Assembly (NCBI RefSeq): GCF_000620625.1
Contig: NZ_JIAW01000003.1
Location: 310,001-374,000, forward strand
Source: Mycobacterium sp. URHB0044
GTDB taxonomy: Bacteria > Actinomycetota > Actinomycetes > Mycobacteriales > Mycobacteriaceae
DNA length: 64,000 nucleotides
Direction of reading: 5' to 3'
Below the pieces are notes generated by a model. It did not search any database and had not been told where the DNA came from. It was given only the letters and a program-made list of their open reading frames with translations. The position numbers and the translations under genes are program-made. Every line of letters starts with the position of its first letter. Position 1 is the stretch's first letter. This document shows, piece by piece, positions 1-13,321 of the stretch.

Positions 1-287
<287 letters not shown>

Positions 288-423
288 CGCTGATTCGCCC
301 GCTGACCCTCGCTCATCGCGCCCAAGGTTACCGGTCCAAACGATCGGGGTGTACACGTAGCCGTCTGGCAACTTCGGCAAGTCGGCCCACGTGCACCGGT
401 CCCATGTGACACCCTGACCGGTC

Positions 424-858
424 ATGAGCAAACTTCGCTGGTGGGCACCCGTCGCGGCTGTGGCATTCCTGGTCCCGACGGGGCTCGCCGCCCCGGCGTC
501 GGCAACGCCCGGTTCACTCGTCGAGGTGGAGACATTGTCGCAGGCCACCGTCAAGGGTGAGGACTACGTCACCAAGCAGATCACGATCGCGCCGGGCGGC
601 AGCACGGGGTGGCACTGGCACCCGGGACGGGTATTCGGCGTGATCCGCGAGGGCACGTTGACCCACGACGCGGCCAACTGCGAGGAGGACGGCGTCTATC
701 CCGCCGGCTCCCCCGTCACCGAGGGCACCGGCCCCGACAACGTGCACCTGGGCCGCAACCTGGGTCCGGATCCCCTGGTGATGTGGGTGACCTACATCGT
801 TCCGGCCGGTAGCCCGCTCACCACGGACGTGCCGAACCCGGGCTGCCCGTTCGAGTAA
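424..858 (+). CDS. Secreted cupin-domain protein
   Basis: 144 residues. Residues 1-27 form a signal peptide: MSK-R charged start, hydrophobic core, cleavage likely after APASA. The mature part is one cupin barrel. Its first motif, [12 protein letters not shown], supplies two histidines; a glutamate follows in VIREGTLT; a later histidine lies in DNVHLGRN. This is the usual metal-binding set for small cupins. Exported mycobacterial cupins of this kind have no settled function; binding a small ligand or metal outside the membrane is an inference. It stands alone, 34 bases before a plus-strand dehydratase/epimerase-like gene with which it could be co-transcribed. Confidence 0.85.
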   Translation: MSKLRWWAPVAAVAFLVPTGLAAPASATPGSLVEVETLSQATVKGEDYVTKQITIAPGGSTGWHWHPGRVFGVIREGTLTHDAANCEEDGVYPAGSPVTEGTGPDNVHLGRNLGPDPLVMWVTYIVPAGSPLTTDVPNPGCPFE

Positions 859-892
859 GGGGTGCGCCGGCCATCGGCGGTATGCCCCACCG

Positions 893-1873
893 ATGCCGGA
901 CGAAGCGATGCGCCGCTGCCTGGTGACCGGGGCGACCGGCTACATCGGTGGGCGGCTGGTCCCGAAGCTGCTGGAGCGCGGCCACACCGTGCGGGCCCTG
1001 GCCCGCAATCCCGACAAGCTCGACGCTGCCCCGTGGCGCGACCGGGTCGAGGTGGCGCGCGGCGATCTCGGCGACGTCGACACGCTGACCGCGGCGTTCG
1101 ACGGCATCGAGGTGGTGTACTACCTCGTCCACTCGATGGGGACGTCGTCGGACTTCGTCCGGGAGGAGGCCCGGTCGGCCCACAACGTGGTGACCGCCGC
1201 CGAGCGGACCGGGGTGCGGCGCATCGTCTACCTCTCGGGACTGCACCCGGACGGTGAACTGTCCGCCCATCTTCGGTCGCGCACCGCGGTGGGCGACATC
1301 CTGATTGGATCCGGCATCGAGACGGTGGTGCTGCAGGCGGGCATCGTCGTCGGGTCGGGTTCGGCGTCGTTCGAGATGATCCGCCACCTCACCGACCGGC
1401 TACCGGTGATGACCGCTCCGAAGTGGGTGCACAACGAGATTCAGCCGATCTCGATCGACGACGTCCTCCATTACCTGGCGGAGGCGGCCGACGTGCCCGT
1501 GCCGGAATCGCGGACGTGGGACGTCGGCGGACCCGACGTGCTCGAGTACGGCGATGCGATGCAGGGCTACGCCGACGTGGCCCGGCTGCGCAGGCGGATC
1601 ATCGTGGCGCTGCCGCTGCTGACGCCGTGGCTGGCGAGCTGGTGGGTTGGGCTCGTCACGCCGATTCCGTCGGGACTCGCGCGGCCGCTCGTCGAATCCC
1701 TGCACTGCGACGCGGTGTGCAGGGAGCACGACATCGATACCGTCATTCCGCCGCCGCCGGGAGGGCCGACGGGTTATCGCGAGGCCGTCACGCAGGCGCT
1801 GGAGCAGGACGGGACCACGGCCACCGACGAACGCCGCCGCCTACTGCGGTTCAGTTCGACTGTGCCGCAATGA
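893..1873 (+). CDS. NAD(P)-binding epimerase/NmrA-like atypical SDR
   Basis: 326 residues. The Rossmann motif GATGYIGG lies at residues 13-20, followed by the basic LARNPDKL loop that usually contacts NADP. YYLVHSMG near residue 80 and VYLSGLHPDG are typical of atypical SDRs of the NmrA/complex I assembly type. An active YxxxK is not evident, so it may bind a nucleotide without classical dehydrogenase activity. ATG 893 is used; ATG 908 (MRRCLV) would start directly before the first beta strand and is a credible alternative. The end lies 13 bases from the convergent purF end. Substrate unknown. Confidence 0.8.
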   Translation: MPDEAMRRCLVTGATGYIGGRLVPKLLERGHTVRALARNPDKLDAAPWRDRVEVARGDLGDVDTLTAAFDGIEVVYYLVHSMGTSSDFVREEARSAHNVVTAAERTGVRRIVYLSGLHPDGELSAHLRSRTAVGDILIGSGIETVVLQAGIVVGSGSASFEMIRHLTDRLPVMTAPKWVHNEIQPISIDDVLHYLAEAADVPVPESRTWDVGGPDVLEYGDAMQGYADVARLRRRIIVALPLLTPWLASWWVGLVTPIPSGLARPLVESLHCDAVCREHDIDTVIPPPPGGPTGYREAVTQALEQDGTTATDERRRLLRFSSTVPQ

Positions 1874-1886
1874 CTTTCGATGGAGT

Positions 1887-3437
1887 TCAGGGCCGCCGGA
1901 GCGCCGAGGCGTTGTCGTTGTCGGACTGGACCGGCTGAATCGGGATGCCGGTCCGCGCCGCGGTGGCCAGCATCTGTTCGACCACGTTCTTGCCGAGCGC
2001 GCTCTCTCCGGGCAGTTCGATCGGGTAGTTGCCGTCGAAGCACGCCGAGCACAGCCGCGTCGCGGGCTGCTCGGTGGCGGCGATCATGCCCTGGCGGCTG
2101 ATGTAGCCGAGCGAGTCGGCGCCGATGGCCCGCCGCACTCCGTCGACCATCTCGTCCTCGTCGGCCTCGAAGCTGGAGGCGTTGGCGATCAACTCGGCAG
2201 GGGTGGCGAAGTCGATGCCGTAGAAGCAGGGCCACTTCACCGGCGGCGACGCGATCCGCACGTGCACCTCGACGGCGCCCGCCTCGCGCAGCATCCGGAT
2301 CAGCGCGCGCTGCGTGTTGCCGCGCACGATCGAATCGTCGACGACGATGAGCCGCTTGCCGCGGATGACTTCCTTGAGCGGGTTGAGCTTGAGCCGGATG
2401 CCGAGTTGGCGGATGGTCTGCGAGGGCTGGATGAAGGTGCGCCCGACGTAGGCGTTCTTCATCAGGCCCTGGCCGTAGGGGATTCCCGAGCCCTGGGCGT
2501 AGCCAACCGCGGCCGGCGTGCCCGACTCGGGGACGCCGATCACGAGGTCTGCCTCGACGGGCATCTCGCTGGCCAGCCTCCTGCCGATGTCCACGCGGGT
2601 GGCATGGACGGACCGGCCGCCGATCACGCTGTCCGGCCTGGCCAGATACACGTACTCGAATACGCAGGCCTTGGGCGTCGGGTTGGCGAATCTCGTCGAA
2701 CGCACGCCGTCGGCGTCGATGGCCAGCAGCTCACCGGGTTCGATGTCGCGGACGAACGAGGCGCCGACGATGTCGAGGGCGGCCGTCTCCGACGCGACCA
2801 CCCAGCCACGATCGAGGCGACCCAGCGACAGCGGCCGCACGCCGTAGGGGTCGCGCGCCGCGTAGAGGGTGTTCTCGTCCATGAAGGTGAGGCAGAACGC
2901 ACCCCGGACGGTCGGCAGCAGTTCCAGCGCGGCCTGCTCCAGCGTCGCGTCCGCGGCACCGTGGGCCAGCAGCGCCCCGAGGATGTCGGAGTCGGTGGTG
3001 GCCGCTGCGGCCCCGCGGGTGTTGATCAGTCCGGCGTCACGGGCGCGTGCCGCGAGTTCGGTGGTGTTGACCAGGTTGCCGTTGTGCCCGAGGGCGACGC
3101 CGGTGCCTGCCGACGTGTTGCGGAACACCGGCTGGGCGTTCTCCCACGTCGTCGAACCCGTGGTGGAGTAGCGGCAGTGCCCGATGGCGACGTGGCCCTC
3201 CATCGCGGCCAGCGTCGGCTCGTCGAACACCTGACTCACCAGGCCGAGATCCTTGAAGACGAGCACCTGCGAGCCGTCGGCGACGGCGATGCCTGCCGCC
3301 TCCTGGCCACGGTGTTGTAGCGCATAGAGACCGAAGTACGTGAGCTTGGCCACTTGTTCGCCAGGTGCCCAGACGCCGAAGACGCCGCACTCTTCTCGGG
3401 GTTCGTTCTCCGGCGGTGCGATCTGCTCGGCGGTCAC
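1887..3437 (-). CDS. purF: PurF, amidophosphoribosyltransferase
   Basis: First committed step of purine synthesis: transfers glutamine amide nitrogen to PRPP to give phosphoribosylamine. 516 residues. A short propeptide precedes Cys17 in EECGVFG; after autoprocessing this Cys becomes the N-terminal nucleophile of the glutaminase domain. The phosphoribosyltransferase domain carries the PRPP loop VVDDSIVRGNT. Cysteines in KACVFEY, KWPCFYG and the CSAC pair near the end match the Fe-S cluster-bearing Bacillus/actinobacterial type. In the family, activity is feedback-inhibited by AMP/GMP. Identification is secure. Confidence 0.98.
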   Translation of the reverse strand: MTAEQIAPPENEPREECGVFGVWAPGEQVAKLTYFGLYALQHRGQEAAGIAVADGSQVLVFKDLGLVSQVFDEPTLAAMEGHVAIGHCRYSTTGSTTWENAQPVFRNTSAGTGVALGHNGNLVNTTELAARARDAGLINTRGAAAATTDSDILGALLAHGAADATLEQAALELLPTVRGAFCLTFMDENTLYAARDPYGVRPLSLGRLDRGWVVASETAALDIVGASFVRDIEPGELLAIDADGVRSTRFANPTPKACVFEYVYLARPDSVIGGRSVHATRVDIGRRLASEMPVEADLVIGVPESGTPAAVGYAQGSGIPYGQGLMKNAYVGRTFIQPSQTIRQLGIRLKLNPLKEVIRGKRLIVVDDSIVRGNTQRALIRMLREAGAVEVHVRIASPPVKWPCFYGIDFATPAELIANASSFEADEDEMVDGVRRAIGADSLGYISRQGMIAATEQPATRLCSACFDGNYPIELPGESALGKNVVEQMLATAARTGIPIQPVQSDNDNASALRRP

Positions 3438-3623
3438 GATCAGGCTGCTCCCTGGGGGCTGTGGGTGACAGTGGTGAGTCTACGGTGCACACCGGCCGAA
3501 GGTGGAATCGAACCGCGGTGTCGCGTCTTTCAACAACTCTGCCCGTCGGATCATTTCGTCGTGCCAGCACCACTGGTTTGGTCGCCGCCCGTCGGTAGCG
3601 TCTGGCGGTGTGAATTCGGCGAG

Positions 3624-4967
3624 GTGGATGTGACGACGGCGGATGTGTTGAGCGATGAGAAGAACGACGACGTGGGCCTCTCGCCGACGCCCTGGCATCC
3701 CCTCACCCGGATCGCCTTCCGGTTCTGCGTCGCGTACTTCGGATTGTTCTGCCTGACGTTCGCCCAGGTCACGTTCGTCTACACCGGCGTGCTCGGCAGA
3801 CGGTTCCCCGACCGCGCCGTGTTGTGGCAGATGGTGCAGCTGGATCCCGTCACCCGCTGGGTGGGCCGGGCCGTCTTCGGCGTCGACGCCGCGCTGAACC
3901 CCGATTCCGGCAGCGGTGACCAGGCCTCGATCTGGGTGCTGATCTTCACCCTGCTGGTCGTCGCGGTGGCCGCCACTGTCGTCTGGTCGATCGTCGACCG
4001 GCGCCGCACCTCCTATCCCCGGTTGATGGCGTGGTTCCTGGTGTTTCTGCGCCTGTGTCTTGGCGGGCAGATGTTGTTCTACGGCTTCGCGAAGGTGATC
4101 CCCACCCAGATGCCTGCCCCGCCGCTACCCGCGCTGCTGCAGCCGTTCGGCGACCTCAGCCCGATGGCGGTGCTGTGGTTGCAGGTCGGCAGTTCGCATC
4201 CCTACGAGATCGCCCTCGGCACCATCGAGGTCGTCGCCGGGCTGCTGCTCTTCCTGCCGCGCACGGCGACGCTGGGCGCCGTGCTCAGCCTGGCCAGCAT
4301 GGCGCAGGTTTTCCTGCTGAACATGACCTACGACGTGCCGGTGAAGCTGCTCTCGTTCCACCTCCTGCTGATCAGCGCCGTGCTGGTCGCGCCGCAGGCT
4401 CGGCGCCTCGCCAACGTCCTGGTGCTCGAGCGACCCGCGGAGCCCGCCACCCAGCCGGCCTTGTTCTCGACCGACCGGCGCAATCGGATCGCGGCGGCAG
4501 TGCAGGTCGCACTGGGCGTGTGGGTGACCGTTGGCTGCCTCGTGCTCAACGTGCAGGTCTGGAACGAGGTCGGCGGCGGTAGTCCCAAGCCCGAGTTCTA
4601 CGGCATCTGGGAGGTCACCGACTTCACCGTCGACGGCTCGGCGCTCCCGCCGCTGACGACCGACGAAACCCGTTGGCAGCGGCTGGTATTCGACACACCG
4701 GGTGCGGTCACCTATCAGCGGATGGACGGCGAACTGGTCGACGTGGTCGCCGCGGCGGGACCCAACACCCTGACCCTGACTTCTGGGACCGGTGCCACGC
4801 CGATGGCCACGTTCACCGTCGACCGACCGGCACCGGACCGGTTGCACCTCGACGGGCGACTCGACGGCCGGCCGGTCACCATGTCGCTTCGGCGCCAGCC
4901 GTTGGACGACTTCCTCCTGCGCAACCGCGGGTTCCACTGGGTGCAGGAGCAGCCGTTCTTCAAGTAG
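3624..4967 (+). CDS. Multi-spanning DoxX-like membrane protein with C-terminal extracytoplasmic domain
   Basis: About 447 residues. Several hydrophobic helices are visible: FRFCVAYFGLFCLTFAQVTF, IWVLIFTLLVVAVAATVVW, a central DoxX-like part around LRLCLGGQMLFYGFAKV and EVVAGLLLFLPRTATLG, and a last helix near VALGVWVTVGCLVLNVQVW. The last ~125 residues are soluble and beta-rich, starting PEFYGIWEVTDF, and may form a lipocalin-like domain outside the membrane. The start is uncertain: GTG 3624 and GTG 3630 both sit in the GGCGAGGTGGATGTG context; the frame stays open further upstream without a better start. No function known. Convergent with the SCP-like gene, 4 bases apart. Confidence 0.75.
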   Translation: MDVTTADVLSDEKNDDVGLSPTPWHPLTRIAFRFCVAYFGLFCLTFAQVTFVYTGVLGRRFPDRAVLWQMVQLDPVTRWVGRAVFGVDAALNPDSGSGDQASIWVLIFTLLVVAVAATVVWSIVDRRRTSYPRLMAWFLVFLRLCLGGQMLFYGFAKVIPTQMPAPPLPALLQPFGDLSPMAVLWLQVGSSHPYEIALGTIEVVAGLLLFLPRTATLGAVLSLASMAQVFLLNMTYDVPVKLLSFHLLLISAVLVAPQARRLANVLVLERPAEPATQPALFSTDRRNRIAAAVQVALGVWVTVGCLVLNVQVWNEVGGGSPKPEFYGIWEVTDFTVDGSALPPLTTDETRWQRLVFDTPGAVTYQRMDGELVDVVAAAGPNTLTLTSGTGATPMATFTVDRPAPDRLHLDGRLDGRPVTMSLRRQPLDDFLLRNRGFHWVQEQPFFK

Positions 4968-4971
4968 GGGC

Positions 4972-5364
4972 TCAGTCCGGCAGCCTGACCACCGGCAGCA
5001 GGTCGGCGATCTCCCCGGCCCGCGATCCGGACGACTGCAGCGTGCCGCTGGCGAGCGCATCGTCCAACGTCTGAAGACCGGTGGCCAGCAACAGCCAGGT
5101 GCGCGCATCGGTTTCGACCACGTTGGGCGGGTTGCCGCGGGTATGCCGGGGACCCGAGATGCATTGCACCGCAACGAACGGCGGAATCCGCACCTCGACG
5201 CTCGCCCCTGGCGCCTGCGCTGCGAGCGTGCGCGCGGTCAGACGGACGGCCTCGGCGATGCTGGTCCGCTCGGGTGCGGGAGCTGCCTCGTCGCGCAGCC
5301 AGTCGGCCAGCTCGAGGACGGCTTCGCGGGTCTTCATCGGATCCGCGGTACGGCGAGTCGCCAT
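4972..5364 (-). CDS. Sterol carrier family protein (SCP2-like, Rv0807-type)
   Basis: 130 residues; resembles the small actinobacterial proteins annotated as sterol carrier family (bacterial SCP orthologue). Recognisable parts are an N-terminal helical segment (REAVLELADWLRDE) and the beta-strand stretch VEVRIPPFVAVQCISGPRHTRG, followed by VVETDARTWLLLATG, the acceptor-like core shared with SCP2 folds. It probably binds a lipid or acyl ligand, but no ligand can be named from sequence. Divergent from the orphan MCE gene with only 16 bases between starts, so the two share a promoter region. The linkage of an SCP-like protein with an MCE protein hints at lipid handling; that is inference. Confidence 0.75.
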   Translation of the reverse strand: MATRRTADPMKTREAVLELADWLRDEAAPAPERTSIAEAVRLTARTLAAQAPGASVEVRIPPFVAVQCISGPRHTRGNPPNVVETDARTWLLLATGLQTLDDALASGTLQSSGSRAGEIADLLPVVRLPD

Positions 5365-5380
5365 ACCTTAGTGTCGCAAA

Positions 5381-6586
5381 GTGTCCGTCGACCGCCACCA
5401 TCCGCCGTACAAGCTGGCGGGCGCGGTGTTGCTGGTCCTCGTCGCATTGTTCGGGCTGCTGGTGTCCGTGCAGTTCCGTGGCGGGTTCGGCGCGCCCGCC
5501 CATCTGACCGTTGTCTCGCCCCGCGCCGGCTTGGTGGTAGATCCGGGTTCCAAGGTCACGCTCAACGGGGTGGAGATCGGCCGCGTGGTGGGCATTTCCG
5601 CGGCCGACGGGGACGGCGCCCCGCAGGCCGAACTCGCGCTCGACGTCGAACCGCGGTACCTGCACCTCATTCCCGCCAACGTGATTGCCGACATCCGCGC
5701 CAGCACGGTGTTCGGCAACAAGTACGTCGCCCTCAGCTCGCCGGAACACCCGTCCGGGCAACGGATTTCGAGCGGCGACGTCATTCCCGCGGGATCGGTG
5801 ACCACCGAGTTCAACACGCTGTTCGAGACGGTCACGTCGATCTCGGAGAAGGTCGATCCGATCAAGCTGAACCAGACGCTGACGGCGGCGGCCCAGGCGT
5901 TGAGCGGTCTCGGGTCGAGATTCGGGGTGTCGCTGGAGCACGCCAACGTCATTCTCGACGACCTCAACCCCCGAATGCCGCAGCTGCGCCGCGACGTCAC
6001 CGGGGCTGCGGACCTCATCGACGTCTACGCCGCAGCGTCGCCGGACCTGTGGAACGGACTGCACGCCGCGACGACGACGGCACGCACGTTCAACGCGCAA
6101 AGCGCAGACGTCGATGCGGCGTTGATGGCCGCGCTCGGATTCGCGAACACCGCCACCGGGCCGCTCGAGGAGGCCGCACCGTACTTCGTCCGCACTGCCG
6201 CCGACCTGGTGCCGACGGCCAAACTGCTCGACGACTACCGCGCCATGATCTTCTGCACCATCCGCAACTACCACGACGTCGAACCCCGGGTGAAGAGGGC
6301 GCTCGGCGGCGACAACGGCTACTCGTTGGTCGCGTTCGGCACGGTGCTCGGCGCGGGCAACCCGTTCATCTACCCCGACAACCTGCCGCGGACCAACGCG
6401 CACGGCGGACCCGAGGGCAGGCCGGGTTGTTGGCAGAAGCTGACGCGCGACCTGTGGCCGCATCCGTATCTGGTGATGGACACCGGCTATAACCTCGCGC
6501 CGTACAACCACATTTCGCTCGGCGCGCCGATGTTCATCGACTACGTCTGGGGCCGTCAGTTCGGCGAGTTGACGATCAATCCCTGA
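5381..6586 (+). CDS. Orphan MCE-family lipid-transport protein (MceA-like)
   Basis: 401 residues. One N-terminal membrane anchor (KLAGAVLLVLVALFGLLVSV, residues 11-30), then an MCE/MlaD domain (HLTVVSPRAGLVVDPGSKV through VFGNKYVALSSPEHP, about residues 43-125), then the long helical part typical of mycobacterial Mce proteins. The NPFIYPDNLPRTNAHGGPEG and GCWQK segments near the end are those of MceA subunits. In full mce operons, six Mce proteins and two YrbE permeases form a cell-envelope lipid importer; none of those partners is beside it here. Starts at GTG 5381. It either joins a complex encoded elsewhere or works alone. Confidence 0.88.
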   Translation: MSVDRHHPPYKLAGAVLLVLVALFGLLVSVQFRGGFGAPAHLTVVSPRAGLVVDPGSKVTLNGVEIGRVVGISAADGDGAPQAELALDVEPRYLHLIPANVIADIRASTVFGNKYVALSSPEHPSGQRISSGDVIPAGSVTTEFNTLFETVTSISEKVDPIKLNQTLTAAAQALSGLGSRFGVSLEHANVILDDLNPRMPQLRRDVTGAADLIDVYAAASPDLWNGLHAATTTARTFNAQSADVDAALMAALGFANTATGPLEEAAPYFVRTAADLVPTAKLLDDYRAMIFCTIRNYHDVEPRVKRALGGDNGYSLVAFGTVLGAGNPFIYPDNLPRTNAHGGPEGRPGCWQKLTRDLWPHPYLVMDTGYNLAPYNHISLGAPMFIDYVWGRQFGELTINP

Positions 6587-6626
6587 CGCTTGACGTCAAC
6601 CATCGTTGAGGTTCTACGTTGGGCGC

Positions 6627-7049
6627 ATGACCTTCAAACCACACGAGATCGAATACCTGCGCGGCGCAGTCCTCGGCCGGCTGGCGACCGTTCAACCCGA
6701 CGGCACGGTGCAGAACAGCCCGGTCGGATTCACGTTCAACGAGTCCCTCGGCACCATCGACGTCCGCGGCTACCGCATGTCGAAGAGCCAGAAGTACCGC
6801 AACATCGCCGCCAATCCCAGAGTCGCCCTCGTCGTCGACGACATCGCCTCGACCGATCCGTGGCGGGTGCGTTGCCTGGAGATCCGCGGCACCGCCGAGC
6901 AGGCCGAGGCGCCGCCTGCACGGGCAGCGGCCGGCGACGAACTCGACACCGCGATCATCCGGATCACACCACGCCGAATCATCGGCTTCGGCATCGACGA
7001 CACCGACACCGAGCCGCACCTGCTCAAGATGGACGCGCGCGACGTGTAA
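6627..7049 (+). CDS. PPOX-class F420-dependent oxidoreductase family protein
   Basis: 140 residues from ATG 6627 (a TTG 21 bases upstream is in frame but lacks support). The split beta-barrel fold is seen in EIEYLRGAVLGRLATVQPDG, VQNSPVGFTFNE, KSQKYRNIAANPRVALVVDD and CLEIRGTAEQ. It belongs to the flavin/deazaflavin oxidoreductase superfamily, whose mycobacterial members often use coenzyme F420 and sometimes only bind it. The basic RMSKSQKYRN stretch is where the cofactor phosphate would sit. Substrate unknown. Its last 26 bases overlap the convergent CPBP gene. Confidence 0.82.
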   Translation: MTFKPHEIEYLRGAVLGRLATVQPDGTVQNSPVGFTFNESLGTIDVRGYRMSKSQKYRNIAANPRVALVVDDIASTDPWRVRCLEIRGTAEQAEAPPARAAAGDELDTAIIRITPRRIIGFGIDDTDTEPHLLKMDARDV

Positions 7050-7670
7050 AGCGCCCCTGCACGGCCAATGCGGCCACGGCACCGGCTTCGTTGATCGCCA
7101 GGTGCGCGAGCATCGACGCGGCCAGGCTGCCCGACCGCGCGTATAGCCAGTCCAGTGCCCAGCCTGCGGCGCCGGTCACCAGCACGGTGCCCAGTACGGG
7201 CTCGCCCGTTCGGCGGGCGTCGGCGACGTGCGAAAGGCCGAACGCGGCGGACTGAACGACGCGGCCGGCCCGCGGCCCGAACGCGTCGGCGGCCATGGTG
7301 CCCAACGCCGCCCGGAACGCCGCCTCCTCACTCCACACGGTGCCGACCGGGATGCGCACCAACAGCCATGCGGCAGGATCAGGTAGCTCGCGGGCGAGCA
7401 TCCCGCCGCGCACCCGAGGCACGGCCGTCGTCGTGGCCACTCCCGCCGACACGGCTGCGGCGACCGCCAGGCCCAGCCGCAGGCCACGGCCAAGCTCGGG
7501 CTGCCGCAGTCCCAGCGGCGCCCTGGTGAGGCGAACCAGCGCGGCAGCCAACAGAGTGTGTATCGGCACCTGCCACCGTGGCGACAGTCGAGGCCCGACG
7601 AACGCGCTCCACCCGACCAGCCCGGCGGCGAGCGTCAGAGCTCCGGCCGGGCGGAAGGGCTTGCGCCGCA

Positions 7671-7671
<1 letters not shown>
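7024..7671 (-). CDS. CPBP-family intramembrane metalloprotease-like protein
   Basis: 215 residues, mostly hydrophobic helices. The three family motifs are present: EEAAFR in TVWSEEAAFRAALG, the FxxxH of FGLSHVADA, and H-A/I-N in MLAHLAINEAG. These glutamates and histidines bind the catalytic metal in CAAX-type and bacteriocin-processing proteases. Some bacterial members may have other roles, so activity is inferred. The start ATG at 7671 shares one base with the stop of the upstream hydrolase (TGATG), implying translational coupling. Corresponds by position to Rv0804. Confidence 0.85.
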
Positions 7672-11689
<4,018 letters not shown>

Positions 11690-11831
11690 TCAGACAGTTT
11701 AGGTGGCCAGCGCCATCAACCGCGTACGAGGACGTGCGCGAGGCGGGCATCCACCCCCGTTTGCGGCTCAAAACCGGCGGGTAGGCGATCTGTGTCACAT
11801 CAATCACGAAGAAGGAAGGAGAAGGTTTCGC

Positions 11832-12062
11832 ATGACCACGATGAGCGAAACCGGCCACGTGACCGGCACGAAGGACAAGGACTACAACCTCATCTGGTTC
11901 ACGGAGCAGTGCCTCGAGAACGCCCTGCGGCTGGAGACCTACATCCAGGATGCCGAGCGCGACGGCGACAAGGAAGTCGTCGATCTGTTCCGCAAGGCGC
12001 AGTCCGATAGCCGCAAGGGCGCCGAGATGGCCAAGCAATTGCTGGCCAACCGGATTAGGTAG
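11832..12062 (+). CDS. Small conserved helical protein of unknown function
   Basis: 76 residues, start ATG 11832 behind a strong purine-rich site (GAAGGAAGGAGAAGG, 11810-11824). After a flexible, charged first 16 residues it is predicted almost all helix: YNLIWFTEQCLENALRLETY, then IQDAERDGDKEVVDLFRKAQ, then a helix ending AKQLLANRI. The pattern looks like a two- or three-helix bundle, and I recall similar short proteins with a YIQDAE core in other bacteria, without a function. Lies alone between purL and an antiporter; the last eight bases overlap the convergent antiporter end. A scaffold or stress protein is possible; nothing in it indicates a reaction. Confidence 0.75.
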   Translation: MTTMSETGHVTGTKDKDYNLIWFTEQCLENALRLETYIQDAERDGDKEVVDLFRKAQSDSRKGAEMAKQLLANRIR

Positions 12063-13275
12063 CGCGGTCGCCCACCGGCAGCCGCACCCGGGCGAACCGG
12101 TGCGCCGCTGCCGGTGCACCGACGCCGTGCAGCAGCACGCTGCCGAGCACCACGAGGACCATGACCTGCAGGACGGCGTGTTCGGCGCCGCCCTCGAGGA
12201 CGTTGAACGCCAAGAGGCCGAAGACGATGGACGGGGTGCCCCTCGGCCCGAGCCAACCCAACAGCAGCCGTTCCGACCAGGAGAACTTCGACCGCAGCAT
12301 GGCCACCGCGACCGGCAGCATCCGCACCAGCGTCAACGCCAGCAGGCTGAATACCACCACCCCGACGGTGACGCCGGACGCCCAGTAGGCGATCAACGTC
12401 ACGCCGCCGAACACGAACCACATCGCCGCCGTCAGCAGGAAGCCGATGTCGTCGATCAGCTCCAACTCACGCGTCGCGTCCGGCGAGCGACGGAAGTAGT
12501 GAAAGCCGATACCGCAGACGAATGCGGCGACGAAGCCGTTGCCCTGTACCCCGAGACTCAGCGTGTAGGCGAGCGCGGGCGCGGCGACCATGATGAGGCG
12601 CTTCGACTGCTCGGTCATCAGGCCGTACCGCTCGGCGACGTTCGCTGCCAGCGCAAGGGCGGAGCCGATGCACAGTCCCAGAACGATGGCCTTGAGGGCA
12701 TGGGGCAGCGCGGAGCTCAGCGCTTCCATCGGCGACTCGGCGTGCGTGTGGTCGCCGGCGAGAACGAGGGCGAACAACAGGATCGGCGAGACGATGCCGT
12801 CGTTGTAGCCGGCTTCGACGTGCAGCAGGTCTCGAACGCGGCTGGGGATCCGCTCATCGCGCAGGATCGATGGTGCCGACGCGAAGTCGATGGGCGCCAC
12901 GACGCAGGCGATGATGAGGACCGTCGACCACGCGGCGCCGGGCAGCAGCCACAGACCGAGCAGCAGCGCGAGTCCCACGCTCAGCGGCAGGGCAAGGAAC
13001 AGCAACCGCATGGCCGGGCGCGGGTACGCCCCGAGCAGGCCGCCCCGGACGTCGGCGGCGTCGACGAAGAGCAGCACCGCGAGGATGATCTCGGCGATGT
13101 GTTGGGCGAGAGTGGTATTGAGCGTGTCGGCCAGCGAGCCATGCGTCGTGTATTCGACGATCGCCCCCGCGAGGACGAGGAACAGCGGCGACGTGATGCG
13201 CCATCGCTCCATTCGCCGGGCCGATAGAGCCCATCCGGCCAGGACGACCGAGACGGCGATGAGTGACAACAGCAC
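12055..13275 (-). CDS. Cation:proton antiporter, CPA1/NhaP-like
   Basis: 406 residues with about 12 hydrophobic helices. The core motifs are APIDFASAPSI, where most NhaP-type proteins have ATDP, and EAGYNDGIVSP, the ND/ExxxND element bearing the ion-binding aspartate. This places it with Na+(K+)/H+ exchangers. Starts at GTG 13275 with the first helix immediately after (LLSLIAVSVVLAGWAL). It is monocistronic, with no regulatory C-terminal domain. The ion carried cannot be determined; the replacement of the T in the TD motif by I is unusual. Confidence 0.85.
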   Translation of the reverse strand: MLLSLIAVSVVLAGWALSARRMERWRITSPLFLVLAGAIVEYTTHGSLADTLNTTLAQHIAEIILAVLLFVDAADVRGGLLGAYPRPAMRLLFLALPLSVGLALLLGLWLLPGAAWSTVLIIACVVAPIDFASAPSILRDERIPSRVRDLLHVEAGYNDGIVSPILLFALVLAGDHTHAESPMEALSSALPHALKAIVLGLCIGSALALAANVAERYGLMTEQSKRLIMVAAPALAYTLSLGVQGNGFVAAFVCGIGFHYFRRSPDATRELELIDDIGFLLTAAMWFVFGGVTLIAYWASGVTVGVVVFSLLALTLVRMLPVAVAMLRSKFSWSERLLLGWLGPRGTPSIVFGLLAFNVLEGGAEHAVLQVMVLVVLGSVLLHGVGAPAAAHRFARVRLPVGDRAT

Positions 13276-13321
13276 TCGCGTGATCTTGCCAGCGACCAGC
13301 CTGCGCTGTCAGGACGTCGGA

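Noticed and set aside
1647..3320. Long plus-strand open frame (557 codons) opposite purF
   Set aside because: It is antisense to a certain purF gene; GC-rich codon use opens the opposite strand. The product is Arg/Gly/His-rich without domains.
3490..3560. A tRNA-like stretch on the minus strand with GGTTCGATTCC resembling a T-arm
   Set aside because: The stem flanking the loop does not pair (two mismatches in five), and no matching acceptor, D or anticodon stems could be drawn.
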